A DNA stretch of 64,000 nucleotides from CAG-411 sp963643465 (lineage in GTDB: Bacteria > Bacillota > Clostridia > Lachnospirales > Lachnospiraceae), in NCBI GenBank assembly GCA_963643465.1, contig CAVIJT010000009.1, forward strand, positions 62,001-126,000, written 5' to 3'. The stretch's first letter is position 1. Every line of letters begins with the position of its first letter. Shown here piece after piece: positions 38,534 through 47,163 of this stretch. The notes below the pieces were generated by a model. It was not told the origin of the DNA and did not search any database. It saw only the letters and a program-made list of their open reading frames with translations. A program made the position numbers and the translations under genes.

Positions 38534-39256
38534 CTAGAACTTAAAAATATACCCTTCCTCTGGTCTACTGATTGCTTGTTCAATCTCCCTATCCTCTGTT
38601 GGATACTTTGAATTATATTCCTTATACAAAGCCTTAATCTTCGTACTATCACTAATAATAGTCACTTTATTCCCATCAATCTTCATTGCAATGGTGCTTT
38701 CAAAGTATAACTCTCGGTCATACTTATAAGGTGGATATTCAAACATAACTACCAGAGAATCTGTATTTGGACATCCCCCAATAAAGTTTGCTACATCAAA
38801 AAGCAAGTCATAAAAATTGGGATACTTAGATGCATACACATTCCAATCGGGTCTACCATTGGTACATGGAATCTCTCTAAAACAATAGAACTGTGCATCT
38901 TTCTTATTGCATCCGCCATCACAAGTACCACGCACACAAACCAACGGATATTTGTAAAGAAATTCATATTGAACAAGACTATCAATCTCTACTACTATAT
39001 TAAGATAAGGCTCTAACTCTTTGTATGGTATAAAACAAGGCTTATCAAGCCATGAGTTATCCTCAATGTATGGAATATGACACTCAATATCACTATTGTT
39101 TACCTCTTTTTTATCATTAAAAAAATCTGGTTTATTTCTACATACCATAAAAATGAATAAACCTTCACTATCTACTGACCAATAATCGTACTGTTTTTTG
39201 TACTCTAACATATCCTTTACTCTATCAATTTTGAAACATAAATCTAATAAAGTCAT
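38534..39256 (-). CDS. Hypothetical protein with Cys cluster
   Basis: 240 aa from ATG 39256 (GAGGTG 6 bases upstream). It has a Cys-rich segment CVRGTCDGGC around residue 120, possibly metal binding, and otherwise alpha/beta composition with no membrane segment. First gene of the 39.26-37.57 kb unit. It lies 13 bp after the recombinase gene, so that gene may be co-transcribed. Function unknown. Confidence 0.65.
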   Translation of the reverse strand: MTLLDLCFKIDRVKDMLEYKKQYDYWSVDSEGLFIFMVCRNKPDFFNDKKEVNNSDIECHIPYIEDNSWLDKPCFIPYKELEPYLNIVVEIDSLVQYEFLYKYPLVCVRGTCDGGCNKKDAQFYCFREIPCTNGRPDWNVYASKYPNFYDLLFDVANFIGGCPNTDSLVVMFEYPPYKYDRELYFESTIAMKIDGNKVTIISDSTKIKALYKEYNSKYPTEDREIEQAISRPEEGYIFKF

Positions 39257-39269
39257 ACAAATCACCTCT

Positions 39270-39845
39270 TTAAATCAAATTCACATTTCCATCAATCGCT
39301 TTCTCAATCTTTTCAGAATCTACACCGATGTATCTTTGTGTTATGACAATTGAACTATGCTGCAATAGTATCTGCACCAACTTAATATCATTATCATTAT
39401 TTTTATAAATCTCTGTAGCATAAAACTTTCTAAATGAATGTGTTGATACATTTTTTAAATTAAGCAGGTCACAAACCATCTTGAGATACTTCTGAACGTT
39501 TCTCTCTCGAAATGGAAAAAGGCTTTGTTTCTTATTAATACCCCATCTGATAGAATACTCTTGAATGTAACTCATTACTTCCAATGGTACCTTAAAACCT
39601 CTTTTTTTACTGGTCTTTTTCTCAATAATATCAATTCGATAATCTTTACCATCTCGTATAAAATCACACAATCGCAAAAGCAATACATCCTCAATACGCA
39701 ATCCTAAATTTGCTTGTAGAACCAAAGCATCTGCAATTCTCTCTTTACTACTAACTTTCTGACCACAAAATTCAAAACCACTACGCAACAAAGAAATTAT
39801 TCTTTCATACTCTTCCTTAGTAACAGGTCTGCATTTTTTGTTCAT
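39270..39845 (-). CDS. Short tyrosine recombinase (catalytic domain only)
   Basis: 191 aa from ATG 39845 (GGTGGTGG upstream). The catalytic residues are all present: Arg in LGLRIEDVL, Lys in KTSKKRGFKVP, HSFRKFYAT (His-x-x-Arg), LQHSSIVITQRY (His, and Tyr nucleophile). The N-terminal core-binding domain of standard integrases is missing or minimal, as in some resolvase-like or inversion recombinases. It could resolve element multimers or invert a local segment. It is separate from the integrase at 61388. Confidence 0.85.
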   Translation of the reverse strand: MNKKCRPVTKEEYERIISLLRSGFEFCGQKVSSKERIADALVLQANLGLRIEDVLLLRLCDFIRDGKDYRIDIIEKKTSKKRGFKVPLEVMSYIQEYSIRWGINKKQSLFPFRERNVQKYLKMVCDLLNLKNVSTHSFRKFYATEIYKNNDNDIKLVQILLQHSSIVITQRYIGVDSEKIEKAIDGNVNLI

Positions 39846-40272
39846 ACCAGTCCACCACCTTTCTTTCAGTTCGTTTATTAAAGCGAAATAGTTCGTAAAA
39901 CAACGAATTTTCAATAGTTTTTTCACACTGACATCTCAAAATGGCTTAAATAAAGGATAGTTCGTTTTTTAGTACAAAATACGCATTAAAAACCGAGCCT
40001 GTATTTTGCCCTGTATGCCATTTTTTGTGACCACATAGGGTATTTTTACCTTTGAGCAGGTATATCGCCAAAATGAGCCAATGTGACGATTACGCACTTC
40101 AAAAGCCCTATTTTACGCACTTTTTCGTGTTCCTACTATAACTCTGACCAACAAAATAGACCAGTAGCTAAACTACACGAATTTTGAGCAGTTCTCCAGC
40201 ATTTTGTTTAGTAGTTGTGCTTTATATAACATTTATAAAACAGTTCCTTCTATAATAGTGCATACCCACAAA
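39846..40272. other. Spacer upstream of the short recombinase, possible target sites
   Basis: About 430 bp without a gene. It contains short direct repeats such as TTACGCACTT (twice, about 22 bp apart near 40090-40120) and CAAAATGGC/CAAAATGAGCC, which might be recombinase or regulator sites. It also holds the promoter of the recombinase unit. Confidence 0.35.
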
Positions 40273-40305
40273 GAAAAAGAAAGCACCCACTAAGAGTGCC
40301 TTCGC
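40273..40305 (-). terminator. Terminator of the 254-aa gene
   Basis: AAGCACCC...GAGTGCCTT stem with a T-run on the minus strand, 10 bp past the stop at 40315. Confidence 0.7.
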
Positions 40306-40314
40306 AAATAAAAA

Positions 40315-41079
40315 TTATATAGAATTATTTTGTTTGTACCTTAAATACTCCTCATATTCCTTCCTAGAAATCAGTCCCCTATCTTTTGAAGCGAAATCTG
40401 TTTCTGCTTGCATACTAGAAATTGTAATATTCTTTTGAAAATATCTGATAACAGATAGTACCTCTGCTCTTTGTTTAAAATACCTACTATCAGTCAAAAT
40501 AGTATAAAAAGTGGATACCCTATTTTTGTCTAACAAAGACACCTGTTTTAAAATAGCTTCAATATTACAACTAGCAAGGAACTTTAAGATTATAAAATCT
40601 GTTCTCCTAATTTTGAATTCCTCATCAATATTTACATCCTGTTTCTTACTAATCTCCTCCATCTTTGATACCAAAAACTCCGGATACACATTTTCAATTC
40701 TAAAATCATCCATTCTTACAACACAATAATCAATCAGCTTGTCCTGCTCCTTCTTATTGTTCCCCAGAACAATATCTTTGAAATTATTTCCCAGTTCCCT
40801 GTACATACGATTGGATACTCTGGAACTCATGCTACGATAAGAATTGTATTGAATCCCATATTCTCTGGCAATATCCTCTCCCTTCTTATAAGAATCTGCT
40901 GTCTGAAGTAAAATTCTTTCTCGGTCACTCCTACACCACTTGTAAGAATACAAATACTTCTTTACAGCTTCAAAACAGGTATAATTATACGCTGTGTAAA
41001 TATTAAATACTTTATTCTCCTTATCTTTTTCAAGAGCATCTCTGATAGTGATAAACTCCTTAAAAAAATGCTTTGGCAT
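40315..41079 (-). CDS. Putative DNA-binding protein with HTH
   Basis: 254 aa from ATG 41079 (AGGAGG 8 bases upstream). Residues about 55-110 (RERILLQTADSYKKGEDIAREYGIQYNSYRSMSSRVSNRMYRELG) look like a sigma-region-4-like or RepL-like HTH. The C-terminal part is helical and charged. No named family is recognised. It could be the element's regulator or a replication-type protein; the repeats just upstream (41.5-41.7 kb) would fit either. This is inference. Confidence 0.55.
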   Translation of the reverse strand: MPKHFFKEFITIRDALEKDKENKVFNIYTAYNYTCFEAVKKYLYSYKWCRSDRERILLQTADSYKKGEDIAREYGIQYNSYRSMSSRVSNRMYRELGNNFKDIVLGNNKKEQDKLIDYCVVRMDDFRIENVYPEFLVSKMEEISKKQDVNIDEEFKIRRTDFIILKFLASCNIEAILKQVSLLDKNRVSTFYTILTDSRYFKQRAEVLSVIRYFQKNITISSMQAETDFASKDRGLISRKEYEEYLRYKQNNSI

Positions 41080-41813
41080 AAGCAATTCCTCCTTTCTTAT
41101 GCATCTTTTATTTCATTTTTCTTTTTTAAAAACAAGAAATATAGCTGAAATTCCTTTGAATTTTCAAAATCGAAAAGGAAAAAACACCAAATGCACTTTT
41201 CCATAAAAAATTTGCATCTATGTAAGTGCTTTTTGGCAACACATTGGAATTTAGTGCATCTTTTCTCATATAAAAAAGAGTAAAATCTTCAATAGACGAT
41301 TTAACCGATATCAACAAGTAGCTTGCAAACCTTAGAACCACGTATCAATATTTATTTCACGCAACTAATAATTTAAGTACATGGAAAACCATAAAAACAT
41401 AACTACTCAAAGAAAATATTAGAATTAGAACACTATGCTTATCCTATCAATACAATTAAAGATTTCATCGGAACTACATAAAAAAATATCAAATCGATCA
41501 AAACATGTTTCTATACAAAGACAGAATATATCACATCAACATCAGCTCATTTCAAACCAGCATCAGCTTATATCATTTCAACACCAGTATATTTTAAAAC
41601 GCCACCAGTTTTCATCAAATCAAGCAAAGTAGAAATTAAAGCAAGCATAGATTTTATTATAACAACTAAAGATTATTTCAAACCAATTTCAGTTTATATC
41701 GCAAAGGCATCCGTAATTATTAATACACCAAACCAAACTATTAAAATTCATAAAGTACCACCTCCTTCTTTCATTTGCCAGATTGGTTCTAAATGAAAAA
41801 GTTTGAAAAGACA
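41080..41813. repeat. Gene-free interval with iteron-like repeats
   Basis: About 730 bp upstream of the 254-aa HTH gene. TTTCAAACCA followed by TCAG and TTATATC occurs at 41552 and again at 41676 with few changes. Between them, CATCAGCT, CACCAGTAT and CACCAGTTTT recur at about 20-25 bp. A short plus-strand open frame here is Gln/His/Ser repeats and is probably not a gene. Iteron-like origin or operator sites are possible. Confidence 0.35.
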
Positions 41814-41852
41814 GAAAAAAGCATTCAGACTCAATTTGAATCTAAATGCTTA
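41814..41852 (-). terminator. Terminator of the SPASM radical SAM gene
   Basis: AGCATTCAGACTC / GAATCTAAATGCT stem with a T-run on the minus strand, 4 bp past the stop. Confidence 0.75.
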
Positions 41853-41855
41853 TAA

Positions 41856-42863
41856 TTAGTTTGCATAATATCCATTATCCACAAAATATTCATGTATCTT
41901 GCGAATCAACTGGCACTTTGGATTATCATCTCCCGGAGTCATATTTAACTTGCAAGAACCTTTGCAATGGAATGATGCTTCGCAATTATCAGGGTCACAA
42001 GCATCTGGTCGCTTGTAATTAAAACCGATAGGATAGGCTTTTTGTTTTCTTAAAGCATCTAATACATTGTCACAAGTCAGAATGTTGGCAATCGGTTCGC
42101 CTACACAAGTCTGGCAAGGGTAGATACCCCCATCTGTGTTGACACTCAAAAGGCTTCGACCTGCCTGACAACCATTGGTACAAGAACTACATGGTTTTAA
42201 GAACTGAAAGCTGAATTTTCCCATATCGTATCCCGATTTTGTTAAATACTCAATGGCTTCAATTAAATCTTTATACATCTGCTCCGTACAATCATTACCT
42301 AACATAACAAAAATATCTGAGTTGGTCTGCCATGATAAATCATGCTTTGCTACAAATTTGGCTAAATCTAAAATCTCGCCAGTGCCTACGTTAGTGTCCG
42401 TTAAAACTGTGAGGATATTACACTTTCCACCCTCGCTCAAATACCACTCAAGGTTCTCCATTACCTTCTTTGAAGTAGACTGACCATTTATATCAATCTT
42501 AGAATGGATTGTACCATCCAAAGATACCCCACAACCCATGTTATTCTCTACAAAATATCTGATAATCTCATCATTTAGTAACGTAAAATTTGTTATCACT
42601 CCTGCAGAATACTGTGAACCTAGAACTTTCTTCATGTAAATCGGAAATTCTCGCCAACTATCAAAACAAGTGAAAGGCTCACCTCCACTTAACCGAAAAT
42701 GTGTACGGTCAACTACTCCACTCTTTATTAAATTGATGAAATGCTCGCAAACTGCACTCCATACCTCTTCACTCATTACATTATTCTTATGCTCTTCAAA
42801 ACAATATGGGCATCTTAAATTACAAGCGTCTGTTGTAAATATCCAAGGGGATAAACTTACCAT
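41856..42863 (-). CDS. Radical SAM/SPASM-domain enzyme
   Basis: 335 aa. The CxxxCxxC cluster motif is CNLRCPYC (about residues 14-21), and the GGEP AdoMet motif (SGGEPFTC) is intact. The C-terminal SPASM region carries extra cysteines (CSSCTNGCQAGR, YPCQTC, CDPDNC, CKGSC) for auxiliary Fe-S clusters. Family members mature ribosomal peptides or sulfatases by radical chemistry. SD AGGAGG precedes ATG 42863. It has its own terminator and lies 52 bp after a mini-ATPase operon. No sulfatase is nearby; the secreted Cys-rich protein at 45544 is the most suggestive substrate. Confidence 0.85.
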   Translation of the reverse strand: MVSLSPWIFTTDACNLRCPYCFEEHKNNVMSEEVWSAVCEHFINLIKSGVVDRTHFRLSGGEPFTCFDSWREFPIYMKKVLGSQYSAGVITNFTLLNDEIIRYFVENNMGCGVSLDGTIHSKIDINGQSTSKKVMENLEWYLSEGGKCNILTVLTDTNVGTGEILDLAKFVAKHDLSWQTNSDIFVMLGNDCTEQMYKDLIEAIEYLTKSGYDMGKFSFQFLKPCSSCTNGCQAGRSLLSVNTDGGIYPCQTCVGEPIANILTCDNVLDALRKQKAYPIGFNYKRPDACDPDNCEASFHCKGSCKLNMTPGDDNPKCQLIRKIHEYFVDNGYYAN

Positions 42864-42914
42864 ATATGAAACCTCCTAAAATCAATGATAGAGAGCCAAA
42901 TATGTGACTCTCTA

Positions 42915-43670
42915 CTATTTTATATATCTAATCAGCTTATAAGAAAAACCAGCATCTATACTTCTATACTTTTCAACAAAATCATTATATTCATCTACCA
43001 ACTTCCTATGTATCACCCAAAAATTATCAATATCACAACTTTCAAAACAACCCAAAAATTTCTCTGTAGGAAAAACCGGATACTGACTTACAAAATTTAT
43101 AGCCTTTCTTTCCAAACTTATCTCATTGCAGACACTACTACTACAACTACACAAACAATCCTTGAAATAATAAAAACCATATAATTTATTATCGTTATCT
43201 TTACCTCTTGAAGTTCTTATACAATCTAATACACCCTTCTTTAAAAATAACTTACAAAACTTTTCAAAATTCTTTACAAACTTTCTATCATTATCGTTCG
43301 AAACAAAATCGCAATTTCTCCAATATTTCTTATTTAGACAAACTTCCATAGCAATTATATTATCTGTATAACACCTAGGTAAAGTTCTTATAAAATAGTA
43401 CTCAGCACAAACTATTGGTAATACCAAAACTCTAAAATTATTACGTAAAGATAACCTTCTCAAGTCACCGTAAATATCTGTCGTAGCCTTATTATCTGGT
43501 ATTGTATCTAAAAATACTACAATAACATCCTTAGTACTGTCTAAATATTTCTTAGTTAAATTAACTAAATTTCCATTACCCTCAGCATACACAAAATTAC
43601 TCTCAGAATAAGCATACCTAAATAAACTACTTAACAAATCATTTTTCTTATCCTCGAAAATAAATATCAT
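42915..43670 (-). CDS. Hypothetical protein of the mini-ATPase operon
   Basis: 251 aa, not firmly recognised. Alternating strands and acidic ends (MIFIFEDKKND; NFVYAEGNGNL; VIVVFLDTIPDN; LPIVCAEYYFI) resemble a Rossmann or TOPRIM-like fold with Glu-Asp-Asp positions, as in OLD-type nucleases. The middle has a CLCSCSSSVC Cys cluster. Its start overlaps the end of the P-loop gene by 4 bases, so the two products are made together. Nuclease function is speculation. Confidence 0.6.
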   Translation of the reverse strand: MIFIFEDKKNDLLSSLFRYAYSESNFVYAEGNGNLVNLTKKYLDSTKDVIVVFLDTIPDNKATTDIYGDLRRLSLRNNFRVLVLPIVCAEYYFIRTLPRCYTDNIIAMEVCLNKKYWRNCDFVSNDNDRKFVKNFEKFCKLFLKKGVLDCIRTSRGKDNDNKLYGFYYFKDCLCSCSSSVCNEISLERKAINFVSQYPVFPTEKFLGCFESCDIDNFWVIHRKLVDEYNDFVEKYRSIDAGFSYKLIRYIK

Positions 43671-44053
43671 AACGTCACCTCTATTAATTTATCCGTCATG
43701 TCCAAATAACAAATTTCATAATCTGCACCAAAATTAAGTCCTTTTTTACAGTCTACTAAAATTATAGTATTACTAATACATGAAAGTATTAAATCCTTTC
43801 CTACACCATTATACATATCATATCTATCTAACATGATAACCTTATACTTATTTGGTACTAATACTTTTTCTATAGGGATACCTAAAAGATAATCGTCATA
43901 AGAGTATGATGCTACAAACTCACCATACTTTTGATTATCACGCAAGCATTTGAACAATCTTGTTTTGCCTGTAGATGACTCATTATCAAATAGATATAAA
44001 CCATTATCTAAATCAATTGTCACCTTTGGACTATACTTAGTCAAACTTACCAT
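43667..44053 (-). CDS. Mini P-loop NTPase
   Basis: 128 aa from ATG 44053 (GGTAGGTG upstream). A compact Walker A (DNESSTGKTRLFK, about residue 27) and a Walker B-like VIMLDRYD, then TIILVDCK, are present, but nothing else of a full AAA or ABC ATPase. It sits between the DUF4869-like gene (10 bp) and the 251-aa gene (4-base overlap). Two relatives of similar size lie at 55483 and 56270. Very small for an ATPase, so it probably works as a complex with its neighbours. Confidence 0.65.
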   Translation of the reverse strand: MVSLTKYSPKVTIDLDNGLYLFDNESSTGKTRLFKCLRDNQKYGEFVASYSYDDYLLGIPIEKVLVPNKYKVIMLDRYDMYNGVGKDLILSCISNTIILVDCKKGLNFGADYEICYLDMTDKLIEVTL

Positions 44054-44063
44054 TACCAAACAC

Positions 44064-44525
44064 CTACCTTTCTAACTTGAATGGATAAACATTAAATAAA
44101 TAATCGTTTAATTCATTTAAATCAGTAAAAATATATTCTCCTACCTTTACATTTATCTCCCTATTACTTAAAAACTGATTTGATATTGTTGCTGAATTTA
44201 TATCAAATAAGATATTACCAGAATCGCATAATGAAATTATTATATCTCGTGCATTTAATCCACATTCTGCTAAATTTATTACACTATCCTTATAATTTAA
44301 GACGCACAAACCTGACTTACAACCAGTACTCAATTCAGATAAATATAACTTATAACCAAACCTATCTATAAAAGAATTTGCATCTACTAAAGTACCTCCT
44401 TCTAGTTTTTTTACTAATTCTTTTTCCTTATCTGTACAAGACAATGTTAATGAAGCAAAACCTTTCTCTACATCATTTATGAAATTAAGACCTGGTGGTG
44501 TAGTATCTATATAAATATTTAACAT
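44064..44525 (-). CDS. DUF4869-like protein
   Basis: 153 aa from ATG 44525 (GGAGG 8 bases upstream). It begins MLNIYID and has KLYLSELSTGCKSGLCVLNY, INLAECGLNARDIIISLCDSG, and a late FTDLNELNDYL, an arrangement I associate from memory with DUF4869 of gut Clostridia. Function unknown. First gene of the three-gene overlapping unit running down to 42915. Confidence 0.55.
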   Translation of the reverse strand: MLNIYIDTTPPGLNFINDVEKGFASLTLSCTDKEKELVKKLEGGTLVDANSFIDRFGYKLYLSELSTGCKSGLCVLNYKDSVINLAECGLNARDIIISLCDSGNILFDINSATISNQFLSNREINVKVGEYIFTDLNELNDYLFNVYPFKLER

Positions 44526-44595
44526 AATAAAACCTCCTTCAAAAAGAGTATACTTTCCTACCATCTAGCATACCATAAAATCCATAATTTTACGA

Positions 44596-45375
44596 CTAAC
44601 TCTCAAAACTTTCCATCAATTCCTCATCTCTAAATATACCATCTTTTGTTACTTTAAAATGATTACAGACATCATTACACATAAAAAGCATACTATCATG
44701 TAGCATATTCACTTCTTTTAAAAATTCTCTCAATTTACACTCTCGCTCTACCAATAAATCATGCGTGATTGTATCATCTTGGAATACGTTTGCCAATTCA
44801 AGCGACATACATGGACACCAGATGTTGACTGAACCATCTTGCATGACCAAAAATCTGTCACTATGCCACTTTCCATGATATACCTCATTCATTAAGCTAC
44901 AAGGACAACTTTGGTCTTTGTAAATGTTGTTTGTTAAGGCTCTACCTCGTGGAAAGATTGCAATATTTTTATCTAACAATTCTATCCTCCAATAAGGAGA
45001 ATCGTTTATTAACTGCTCTATCTCTTCATTCCAGAAATCCTTATGATATATCGTCTTGGAAATGCGAACCTGCACTCCCAGAGCTTTTACTCGCTCTCGT
45101 TTTTTCTCGTCTAAAAGGAAAGTACCATTGGAATAAATTAAAACATCATCGCTATATTTGCGAATATGCTCAACCAGATTTTCTATTTGCTCAATAAATA
45201 ACAATGGCTCACCACCCACAATACAAACCTGCTCTGGTTTGTTATAGGCTACAATTTCAAGAAATTTATCTACTACTTTGTTACTTACAGTATCATAATC
45301 TTCTTGTTTACTATCTACCATACAATGCTTACACTGAAAATTGCAACGATTTGTATACATTAACCCTATTTTCAT
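44596..45375 (-). CDS. Radical SAM protein
   Basis: 259 aa. CNFQCKHC gives the CxxxCxxC 4Fe-4S motif near the N-terminus, VGGEPLLF gives the AdoMet GGEP motif, and SNGTFL is typical of the barrel. Additional cysteines (SCPCSL, IWCPCMSLEL, FMCNDVCNHF) suggest a short auxiliary cluster region. It is smaller than the enzyme at 41856 and not its close copy. It is divergent from the secreted Cys-rich protein gene with a shared 168-bp intergenic region, and upstream of the DUF4869 unit on the same strand. Confidence 0.82.
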   Translation of the reverse strand: MKIGLMYTNRCNFQCKHCMVDSKQEDYDTVSNKVVDKFLEIVAYNKPEQVCIVGGEPLLFIEQIENLVEHIRKYSDDVLIYSNGTFLLDEKKRERVKALGVQVRISKTIYHKDFWNEEIEQLINDSPYWRIELLDKNIAIFPRGRALTNNIYKDQSCPCSLMNEVYHGKWHSDRFLVMQDGSVNIWCPCMSLELANVFQDDTITHDLLVERECKLREFLKEVNMLHDSMLFMCNDVCNHFKVTKDGIFRDEELMESFES

Positions 45376-45466
45376 ATAACAACCACCATGTAATTTTTTT
45401 CACTTACTATTATAACTTATTAACCTACCAATTCAAGCTAATTCAGTAAATACACTGCTATCTTCA

Positions 45467-45520
45467 TTGTATTTACGCAATAATTATGGTACAATAATTG
45501 TAACGTTATGACATATGTCA
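45467..45520 (+). promoter_or_regulatory. Promoter and palindromic operator of the Cys-rich secreted protein gene
   Basis: Minus-35 TTGTAT (45467-45472) and minus-10 TACAAT (45490-45495) are 17 bp apart. The perfect palindrome TGACATATGTCA (45509-45520) lies just downstream, before the SD GGGAGG, where a repressor could bind. The region is shared with the divergent radical SAM gene. Confidence 0.6.
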
Positions 45521-45543
45521 TTTTTACATGGGAGGATAAACGA

Positions 45544-46668
45544 ATGAGAAAAAGATTTATTATCGTTCCAATTGCAGCACTTGCTACATTGGGACTTAGT
45601 ACAAGTATCATACTTGCCAATGAAAAGGTAAGTTTAATCAATGATAAAGTATATATTGAAGAGGGAGCAGACATTGATGTTGATTGGAATATTCTTGTAA
45701 AAGCAGCTCAAAGTATGCCTGAAGCCAATGTAACAACAGTGTCAAATGGTGCAGTTGAAGTTACAACAGCTTCTGCTGTTACCTCTACATCAGTTGAAAA
45801 AGAAGTAACCGTAGCTTATGGCAGTACATTGACTTTAGAAACGCTAGGTTTTGATACTTCTGATACAACATACACTTATTGGTGTATAGATGATTATATT
45901 GGTGCAGTTTGCAACAAATTAGATACTTTTCAGGTTTATGTGACACAGACAAATGTAATCACAGGTCAGGAAACGAAGTACACCATTACAGTTACTGTAG
46001 TTGATAAAACAAAGCCAAAGTTAAAAGGTGTAAAAAGCACGATTAAGATTATTGGCGGTAAGAATGTTGTAAAACGAATTAAAAAGGGCGTAACTGCAAA
46101 GGATAATGTAGATGGTACAATCACAAAGAGAATAAAGATATCTGGATACCAAGCAAAGAAGTACGATAAAATTCAGAAGGTTACATTTACAGTAAAGGAT
46201 AGTTCTGGAAATATTACTAAGAAAACAGTAAAATTAAAGATTGTAAATCCGGTTAAGAAAGTAAAGAAAACCATGTACACAAAATCAGTAGTAAATGTAC
46301 GAAAGACCTCATCAGCGAAAGGTAAGAAGATTGGCTTACTATCTTATGCAACAAAGGTAACAGTAGTAGGACGTGATAGAAATACAGGATGGTACAAAAT
46401 CAAATATAAGAAGGGGTATGGTTGGGTTTCAGACTCATACTTATCCAGCACAAAACCAAAAGTAAAGACCCCAAGTAACAACAATAGTTCAGGTAGTGGT
46501 GGAAACAGTAGTAGTAATTGCTCAAGTAACTGCTCTAGTAATTGTGATTGTAGTTCAGATTGTAGTAGTAATTGTGATTGTAATACTAATTGTGATTGTA
46601 ATTGCGATTTTGGTGATTGTGCAGTATGTGATTGTACTGCAGACGATAATTGTGGTGGTAATTGGTAA
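45544..46668 (+). CDS. Secreted SH3/DUF5011 protein with a 14-Cys C-terminal tail
   Basis: 374 aa from ATG 45544 (GGGAGG 7 bases upstream). The signal peptide is RKRFIIVPIAALATLGLS. After an acidic N-terminal region comes a DUF5011-type Ig-like domain (DNVDGTITKRIKISG...FTVKDSSGN, about 150-240), then a bacterial SH3_3 domain (VNVRKTSSAKGKKIGLL...GYGWVSDSYL), a Ser/Gly/Asn linker, and a tail of about 50 residues with 14 Cys in NCSSNCSSNCDC-type steps ending CGGNW. The plus-strand gene is the only one of its size reading rightward in the element. The tail may bind metal, form disulfides, or be modified by the two radical SAM enzymes nearby; the last is inference. Confidence 0.85.
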   Translation: MRKRFIIVPIAALATLGLSTSIILANEKVSLINDKVYIEEGADIDVDWNILVKAAQSMPEANVTTVSNGAVEVTTASAVTSTSVEKEVTVAYGSTLTLETLGFDTSDTTYTYWCIDDYIGAVCNKLDTFQVYVTQTNVITGQETKYTITVTVVDKTKPKLKGVKSTIKIIGGKNVVKRIKKGVTAKDNVDGTITKRIKISGYQAKKYDKIQKVTFTVKDSSGNITKKTVKLKIVNPVKKVKKTMYTKSVVNVRKTSSAKGKKIGLLSYATKVTVVGRDRNTGWYKIKYKKGYGWVSDSYLSSTKPKVKTPSNNNSSGSGGNSSSNCSSNCSSNCDCSSDCSSNCDCNTNCDCNCDFGDCAVCDCTADDNCGGNW

Positions 46669-46858
46669 TTTAGTATTACCATATCATATTTAAATTGTCA
46701 ATAATATTTTAACATTGTAGTAGCTTCAATTGATAATTTAATATTACTACACCTTAACTAATTTGCCAACAGAGTTTAAGACAAAATCATTACTGATACA
46801 GCATTAGAGACTTATTATAGTAAAAGTAGTGTTATTTAAGCGTTTTTTAGCTTAAAGT

Positions 46859-46887
46859 ACAGGTAAGAACTGTTCTTTCTTACCTGT
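46859..46887 (+). terminator. Terminator of the Cys-rich protein gene
   Basis: ACAGGTAAGAA / TTCTTACCTGT is a perfect stem. The T-run after it is weak. It is 190 bp past the stop, with a degenerate AT-rich tract between. Confidence 0.5.
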
Positions 46888-47126
46888 GTGATAATTTACA
46901 TGAGTCTTTCATGTAAATCGGCTAGTGTACAAATAGTACAGAACAGTATAGCACTAGACCAGAAGATGTTATGTATAATAGATAACATTTTCATCACCTA
47001 CCTTTCCACTCATTCTGAGGGGTGTTACAGGCATCTCTCTGAGTGGTATTCTAAGTATAACATAGTTCTGAGATAATATCATACCAAAATATCACACTTT
47101 AAGTTCATACAAATAAAATATTACAG
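46888..47126. other. Hairpin-rich spacer
   Basis: Several inverted repeats occur: TTTACATGA/TCATGTAAA, and CTAGTG/CACTAG near 46921-46957. No gene is convincing. The cluster could be a single-strand origin, small RNA or recombination site. Confidence 0.3.
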
Positions 47127-47163
47127 AAGCAGGAGCCTCACTAAATCAGTAAGGCTCCTACTT
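47127..47163 (-). terminator. Terminator of the 171-aa gene
   Basis: AGGAGCCTCACT / AGTAAGGCTCCT stem; on the minus strand it immediately follows the stop. Confidence 0.75.

Noticed and set aside
41435..41632. 65-codon plus-strand frame rich in Gln, His and Ser
   Set aside because: Made of the iteron-like DNA repeats, no SD; better seen as a non-coding repeat tract.
46888..47076. 62-codon plus-strand frame
   Set aside because: Falls in a hairpin-rich spacer, no SD, no recognisable composition.
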